A stretch of 64,000 bases of DNA from Aristolochia californica (taxonomy: Eukaryota > Streptophyta > Magnoliopsida > Piperales > Aristolochiaceae), in the NCBI GenBank assembly GCA_029961685.1, contig JARWKL010000002.1, forward strand, positions 31,464,908-31,528,907, given 5' to 3'. A program made the position numbers and the translations under genes. Positions within the stretch are counted from its first letter, which is position 1; every line of letters starts with the position of its first letter. Below, in pieces: positions 59,056 through 64,000 of this stretch. The notes under the pieces are model-generated. The model was not told the origin of the DNA and did no database searches. It saw only the letters and a list, made by a program, of their open reading frames with translations.

Positions 59056-60577
59056 CCCAATAGCTTGGAATTTGATAAGAAAGAGATTTCTACACATTTT
59101 TAAAAATGGATATGCACGCTTTAAACAAGTTAAACATTCAAATGACCTATGGATCCAAACCTTTTAAAGAGAATAAAAAATGCTCATTAAATTCCCAAGC
59201 TATTTACAAAAAAGCTGACCTAACAATCACAAATGATTGGAAAGTGATTTATCGGTCAATCAAGCATAATGGGCTATATTTTGGAAGGAATGACTTTTGG
59301 ATTGGGAGTCAACACTCAGTTAAAAATCCACCACCTCCCCTTTTTCCTGATGATTACAAAACCTAATATATAAAAACTAAAAAGAGTTTAAAATCCCTAA
59401 AAATTACATACACTTTTTGGAATTATCTCTCTCTACATTTGTGTATTTCTATTTTAGATGTATGCTTTTTTCTTAAATCAAAACTTGAGTTTTCACTTTC
59501 TCTTCATCTCGTAAACAATTTTGACAAGATGGCAAATAGATCAAAACAAACTGAAAATTTTAGAGTTTATGTATGGAAAACGTTATAAAAAATAACATAT
59601 GTAAGTAGAGAAAATTTCTTCACACACAAAAAATGAACACAAAAGTTTTGTTAACCAAGATGGGGAAATTCCACTAGTTCAACCCTAAAAGCTTTGAATT
59701 TTATAAGAAAGAGATTTTTACACGTGTTTTAAATATGGATATGGGTGCTTGAAACATGTTAAAGATGCAAATGTCCTATGGATCTAAACCTTTTAAAGAG
59801 AATAACAAATGCTCATTAAATTCTCAAGTGAACGTGCGGTGGGAAATTGACCTGAGTCAAACAAGCCATTATTTTGCCCATTTACAAAAAGCTGACCGAA
59901 TAATTATAGGTGATTGTAAAGTGATTTATCAGTCTATCATGCCTAACGGGCTATATTTTGGTAAGAAATGTCATATAGATTGGGAGTCAACACTCAGGTA
60001 AAAATCCCCGGCCTCCCCCATTTCCCGACGATTGACAAACCGAATATATAAAAACTAAAAGAGTTTACAATCCATAAAAGTTAGAGACACTCTTTGGAAA
60101 TATCTCTCACTACATTCACTCATTTCCATCTTCGAAGTAAGCTTTTTCTTAAATCAAAATTTGAGTTTTCACTTTCCCTTCATCTCGTAAACAATTTTGA
60201 CCAGATGGCAAATAGATCACAACAAAAATGAAAATTTTAGAGTTTATGTATGGAAATAATTTGAAAAAATAACAAATGTAAGCAAAGAAACTTTATTCAC
60301 ACACCACAAATCAACACAAAAGTTTTGTTATCCAATTTTGGGATATTCCACTAGTTCAACCCTAATAGCATGGAATTTTATAAGAAAGATACTTCTACAC
60401 ATGTTTTAAATATGGATATGCATGCTTGAAACATGTTAAAGATGCAAATGACCTATGGATCCAAACCTTTTAAAGAGAGCGACAAATGCTCATTAAATTC
60501 TCATGTGAACGTGTGGTGGGATATTTACCCGAGTGACACAAGCCATTATTTTGCCCCATTTATAAACAGTTGACATA

Positions 60578-60595
60578 ACAATCATAAATGATTGT
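60578..60595. other. 18-bp dyad in the satellite monomer (example)
   Basis: ACAATCAT and ATGATTGT are exact reverse complements separated by two bases. The form with spacer AG is the commonest in the array (for example at 5636-5653), and AC also occurs (41216-41233). Arms are identical in most monomers despite changes around them, though some copies have lost a base. It could be a protein-binding dyad or a small cruciform; it could also be chance that homogenisation has spread. Confidence 0.75.
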
Positions 60596-60721
60596 AAAGT
60601 AATTTATCGGTCAATCATGTGTAACGGGCTATATTTTGTAAGAAATGACTTATGGATTGGGAGTCAACACTCAGTTAAAAATACCTCGCCTCCCCCTTTT
60701 TCGGACGATTGCAAAATCTTA

Positions 60722-60730
60722 TATATAAAA
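60722..60730 (+). promoter_or_regulatory. TATA-like box conserved in the satellite (example)
   Basis: TATATAAAA, usually in the context CCTAATATATAAAAACTAAAAAGAG, is present in almost every monomer and matches a plant TATA box. It lies ~90 bp upstream of an acceptor-like ATTTTAG. Whether it drives transcription is unknown; in AT-rich DNA such a match alone is weak evidence. Confidence 0.35.
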
Positions 60731-63700
60731 ACTAAAAAGAGTTTACAATACCTTAAAATAATAGACAATTTTTGGAATTATCTCTCTCTACATTTGTGCA
60801 TTTGCATTTTAGATATATGTTTTTTTCTTAAATCATAGGTTGTGTTTTCACTTTCCCTTCATCTCGTAACAATTTTGACAAGATGGCAAATAGATCACAA
60901 CAAAAAGAAAATTTTAGAGTTTATGTATGGAAAAAATTTGAAACAATAAAAAATGTAAGTAAAGAAAATTTATTCACACACCACAAATGAACACAAAAGT
61001 TTTGTTATCCAAGTTTGGGAAATTCGACTAGTTCAAACCTAATAGCTTGGAATTTTATAAGAAAGATATTTCTACACATGTTTTAAACATGGATATACAA
61101 GCTTGAAACATTTTAAATATGCAAATAACCTATGGATCCAAACCTTTTAAGGTGAACAACAAATGCTCATTAAATGCTAAAGTAAACGTGCGGTGGGATA
61201 TTTACCCGAATCAAACAAGCCATTGTTTTACCCATTTACAAAAAGTTGACCCAACAATCATAGATGATTGTAAAGTGATTTATCGGTCAATCATGCATAA
61301 TGGTCTATATTTTTGTAAGAAATGACTTTTGGATTGGGGGTCAACACTCAGTTAAAAATCCCCTCCCTCCCCCTTTTTCCGATGATTGCAAAACCAAAGA
61401 TATAAAAACTAAAAAGTATTTACAATCCATAAAAATTACAGAAACCTTTTGGAATTATCTCTCTCTACATTTGAGCATTTCCATTTGAGTTGTATTTTTT
61501 TTCATGAATCAAAACTTGAGTTTTCACTTTTGCTTCATCTCGTAAACAATTTTGACAAGATGGCAAATAGATCACAACAAAATGATAATTTTAGAGTTCA
61601 TGTATAGAAAAAATTGTAAATAATAACAAAATGTAAGTACAGAAAATTTATTCACACTCCACAAATGAACACAAAATTTTTGTTTTCCAAGTTTGGGAAA
61701 TTCCACTAGTTCAACCCTAATAGCTTGGAATTTTATAAGAAAGAGATTTCTACACATGTTTTAAATATGGATATCCAAGCTTGAAACATGTTAAACATGA
61801 AAATGACCTATGGATCCAAACTTATTAAAGAGATGAACAAATTCTCATTAAATTCTCAAGTGAATGTGCAGTGGGATATTTACCCGAGTAAAACAAGCCA
61901 AAATTTTTCCATTTACAAAAAGCTGACCTAACAATCTTAGATGATTGTAAAGTGATTTATATGTCAATTATTTGTAACGGGCTATATTTTTGTAAGAAAT
62001 GACTTATGGATTGGGTGTCAACACTTAGTTAAAAATCCCCCGCCTCTCCCTTTTCCCGACGATTGCAAAACCTAATATATAAAAACTCAAAAGAGTTTAC
62101 AATCCCTTAAAATTATATACAGTTTTTGGAATGATCTCTCTCTACATTTGTGCATTTCCATTTTAGATGTATGCTTCTTTCTTAAATAAAAAATTGAGTT
62201 TTCACTCGCCCTTCATATCGAAAACAATTTTCTCAAGATGGCAAATAGATCACAAAAAAATGAAAATTTTTGACTTTATGTATGGAAAAAATTTGAAACA
62301 ATAACCAATGTAAGTAAAGAAAATTTTTTCACACACCACAAATGAACACAAAAGTTTTGTTATACAATTTTGTGAATTTCCACTAGTTCTACCCTAATAG
62401 CTTGGAATTTTATAAGAAAGAGATTTCTACACATGTTTTAAATATGGATACGCATGCTTGAAACACGATAAAGATGCAACTGACCTATGGATCCAAACCT
62501 TTTAGGGAGAACAAAAAAATCTCTTTAAATTCTAAAGTGAACGTGCAGTGGGATAATTCCCTGAGTCATACAAGCCATTATTTTTCCCATTTATAAAAAG
62601 ATGACCTCGCAATCTTAGATGTCTGTAAAGTGATTTATCGGTCAGTCATGCATAATGGGCTATATTTTTATAACAAATGACTTATGGATTAGGAGTCAAC
62701 ACTAAGTTAAAAATCCCTCGCCTATCCCTTTTCCCGATGATTGCAAAACCTAATTTATAAAAACTAAAAAGTGTTTTCAATCCCTTAAAATTACAGACAC
62801 TTTTATGAATTATCTCTCTCTACCTTAGTGCATTTCCATTTTAGATGTATGCTTTTTTATAAAATGAAAACTTGAGTTTTCACTTTCCCTTCATCTTGTA
62901 AACAATTTTGACAAGATGGCAAATAGATCACAACAAAATGAAAATTTTAGAGTTTATGAATGGAAAAAATTTCAAACATTAACAAATGTAAGTAAAGAAA
63001 ATTTATTCTCACACCACAAATGAACAAAAAAGTTTTGTTATCCAAGTTTGCCAAATTCCAATAGTTCAACCCTAAAGCTTGGAATTTTATAAGAAAGAGA
63101 TTTCTTCTACACATGTTTTAAAAATCGATATGCATGCTTGAAACATGTTAAAGATGCAAATGACCTATGGATCCAAACCTTTTAAAGAGAATAACAAAAG
63201 CTCATTAAATTCTCAAGTGAACATGCGGTGGGATATTTACTCGAGTCAAACAATCCATTATTTTTCCCACTTACAAAAAGCTGACCCAACAATCATAGAT
63301 GATTGAAAAGTGATTTATCGGTCAATCATGCATAACGGTCTATATTTTTGTAAGGAATGACTTATGGATTGGGTGTCAACACACAGTTAAAAATCCCCCG
63401 CCTCTCCCCTTTCCCGACGATTGCAAAACCTAATATATAAAAACTGATTATAGTTTACAATCCTTAAAATTATAGACACTTTTTGGAAATATCTCTCTCT
63501 ACATTTGTACATTTCCAATTTAGACGTATGTTTTTTTTAAAAAAAAATATGAGTTTTCACTTTCCCGTCAACTCGTACAGAATTTTGACAAGGTGGCAAA
63601 TAGATCACAACAAAATGAAAATTTTAGAGTTTATTGATGGAAAATTTTTGAAACAATAACAAATGTAAGTAAAGAAAATTTATTCACACACCACAAATGA

Positions 63701-64000
63701 ACACAAAATTTTTTTATCCAAATTTTGGAAATTCCACTAGTTCAACCCTAATAGCTTGGAATTTTATAAGAAAGAGATTTCTACACATATTTTAAATATG
63801 GATATGCATGCTTGAAACATGTTGAAGATGCAAATGACCTAATGATCCAAAACTTTTAAGGAGAACAACAAATGCTCATTAAATTCTAAAGTGAATGAGA
63901 GGTGGGATATTTACCTGAGTCAAATAAGCCATTATTTTGGCCATTTATAAAAGCTGACCTAACAATCTTAGATGATTGTAAAGTGATTTATCGGTCAATC

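Larger units (their letters stand above)
60455..61131 (+). repeat. Representative satellite monomer (677 bp)
   Basis: A regular monomer, given as a guide to the unit. In order: the anchor ATGGATCC; a GTGGGATATTTACCCGAGT segment; an 18-bp dyad ACAATCAT-N2-ATGATTGT at 60578-60595; a pyrimidine- and C-rich stretch near 60685-60705; a TATATAAAA box at 60722-60730; a CTCTCTCTACATTTGTGCATT pyrimidine-rich stretch ending in ATTTTAG at 60812; an ATG at 60883 (ACAAGATGGCAAATAG); a GTAAGT at 60955-60960; and the TTTGGGAAATTC - CTAATAGCTTGGAATTTTATAAG segment. The same order holds in nearly every monomer examined. Unit boundaries are arbitrary because the repeat is tandem. Confidence 0.9.
59056..64000 (+). 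repeat. Satellite array block 3, ~677-bp monomers
   Basis: The satellite resumes after the truncated gypsy copy at CCAATAGCTTGGAATTT and runs off the window. Anchors lie at 59149, 59778, 60455, 61132, 61810, 62487, 63167 and 63841, with spacing 674-680 except the first (629, due to a ~48-bp deletion near 59195). The resume point is about 102 bp upstream, in monomer phase, of where block 2 stopped, so the two flanks overlap in phase and are not joined by a short target duplication. Nothing else is visible in this block. Confidence 0.96.

Overview
The window is plant nuclear heterochromatin with no host gene. About 45 kb of the 64 kb is one AT-rich tandem satellite with a modal monomer of 676-679 bp. 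It lies in three blocks (1-19752, 22659-43138, 59056-64000), always in the same orientation, and I could place 67 copies of one anchor motif. The other ~19 kb is LTR retrotransposons that inserted into the array and into each other. Primer sites matching the initiator-tRNA(Met) type (TGGTATCAGAGC), Ty3/gypsy and copia-like element structure, a chromodomain remnant and TATA-bearing LTRs all point to a flowering plant, probably a eudicot. The species cannot be named from the sequence.

Layout. (1) Satellite. (2) At 19753-22658 a 2.9-kb non-autonomous, copia-like LTR element (called C1 here) with target duplication TCGGT; the satellite resumes exactly in phase after it. (3) Satellite to 43138. 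(4) At 43139-59055 a minus-strand Ty3/gypsy complex. It has an LTR (43139-43744), a degenerate internal region (gag, protease, RT, RNase H remnant, integrase), a second LTR (57945-58546), and then the 3' end of a second copy of the same family, cut off at 59055. The order is therefore LTR-internal-LTR-partial internal, not a simple insertion. The first copy is called A and the cut-off copy B. A is itself interrupted twice: at 44800-47410 by a second member of the C1 family (C2, target duplication CCTAC), and at 48813-55113 by a plus-strand chromovirus-type Ty3/gypsy element (target duplication GGTAC). The chromovirus is in turn interrupted by a 909-bp solo LTR (50594-51502, target duplication GTTTG) and by an unidentified ~280-bp piece. 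(5) Satellite to the end of the window.

All protein-coding segments are decayed transposon genes with stops, frameshifts, deletions and some lost catalytic residues. Hand-counted LTR divergence (about 9% for A, 7% for the nested chromovirus, 5% for C2) agrees with the nesting order. None of the elements looks able to move by itself.

The most interesting structure is in the satellite. Each monomer carries an 18-bp dyad, a conserved TATATAAAA box followed by splice-like signals around a short open frame, and frames open for 65-120 codons in strongly AT-rich DNA. This could mean descent from a piece of a gene, though nothing shows present-day function. Multi-monomer blocks are duplicated at 6- and 15-monomer distances, a linked variant subfamily is concentrated in the right half, and several phase jumps record past unequal exchange or template switching. 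A period of ~677 bp is close to four nucleosome repeats; whether this is a centromere cannot be decided from sequence alone.
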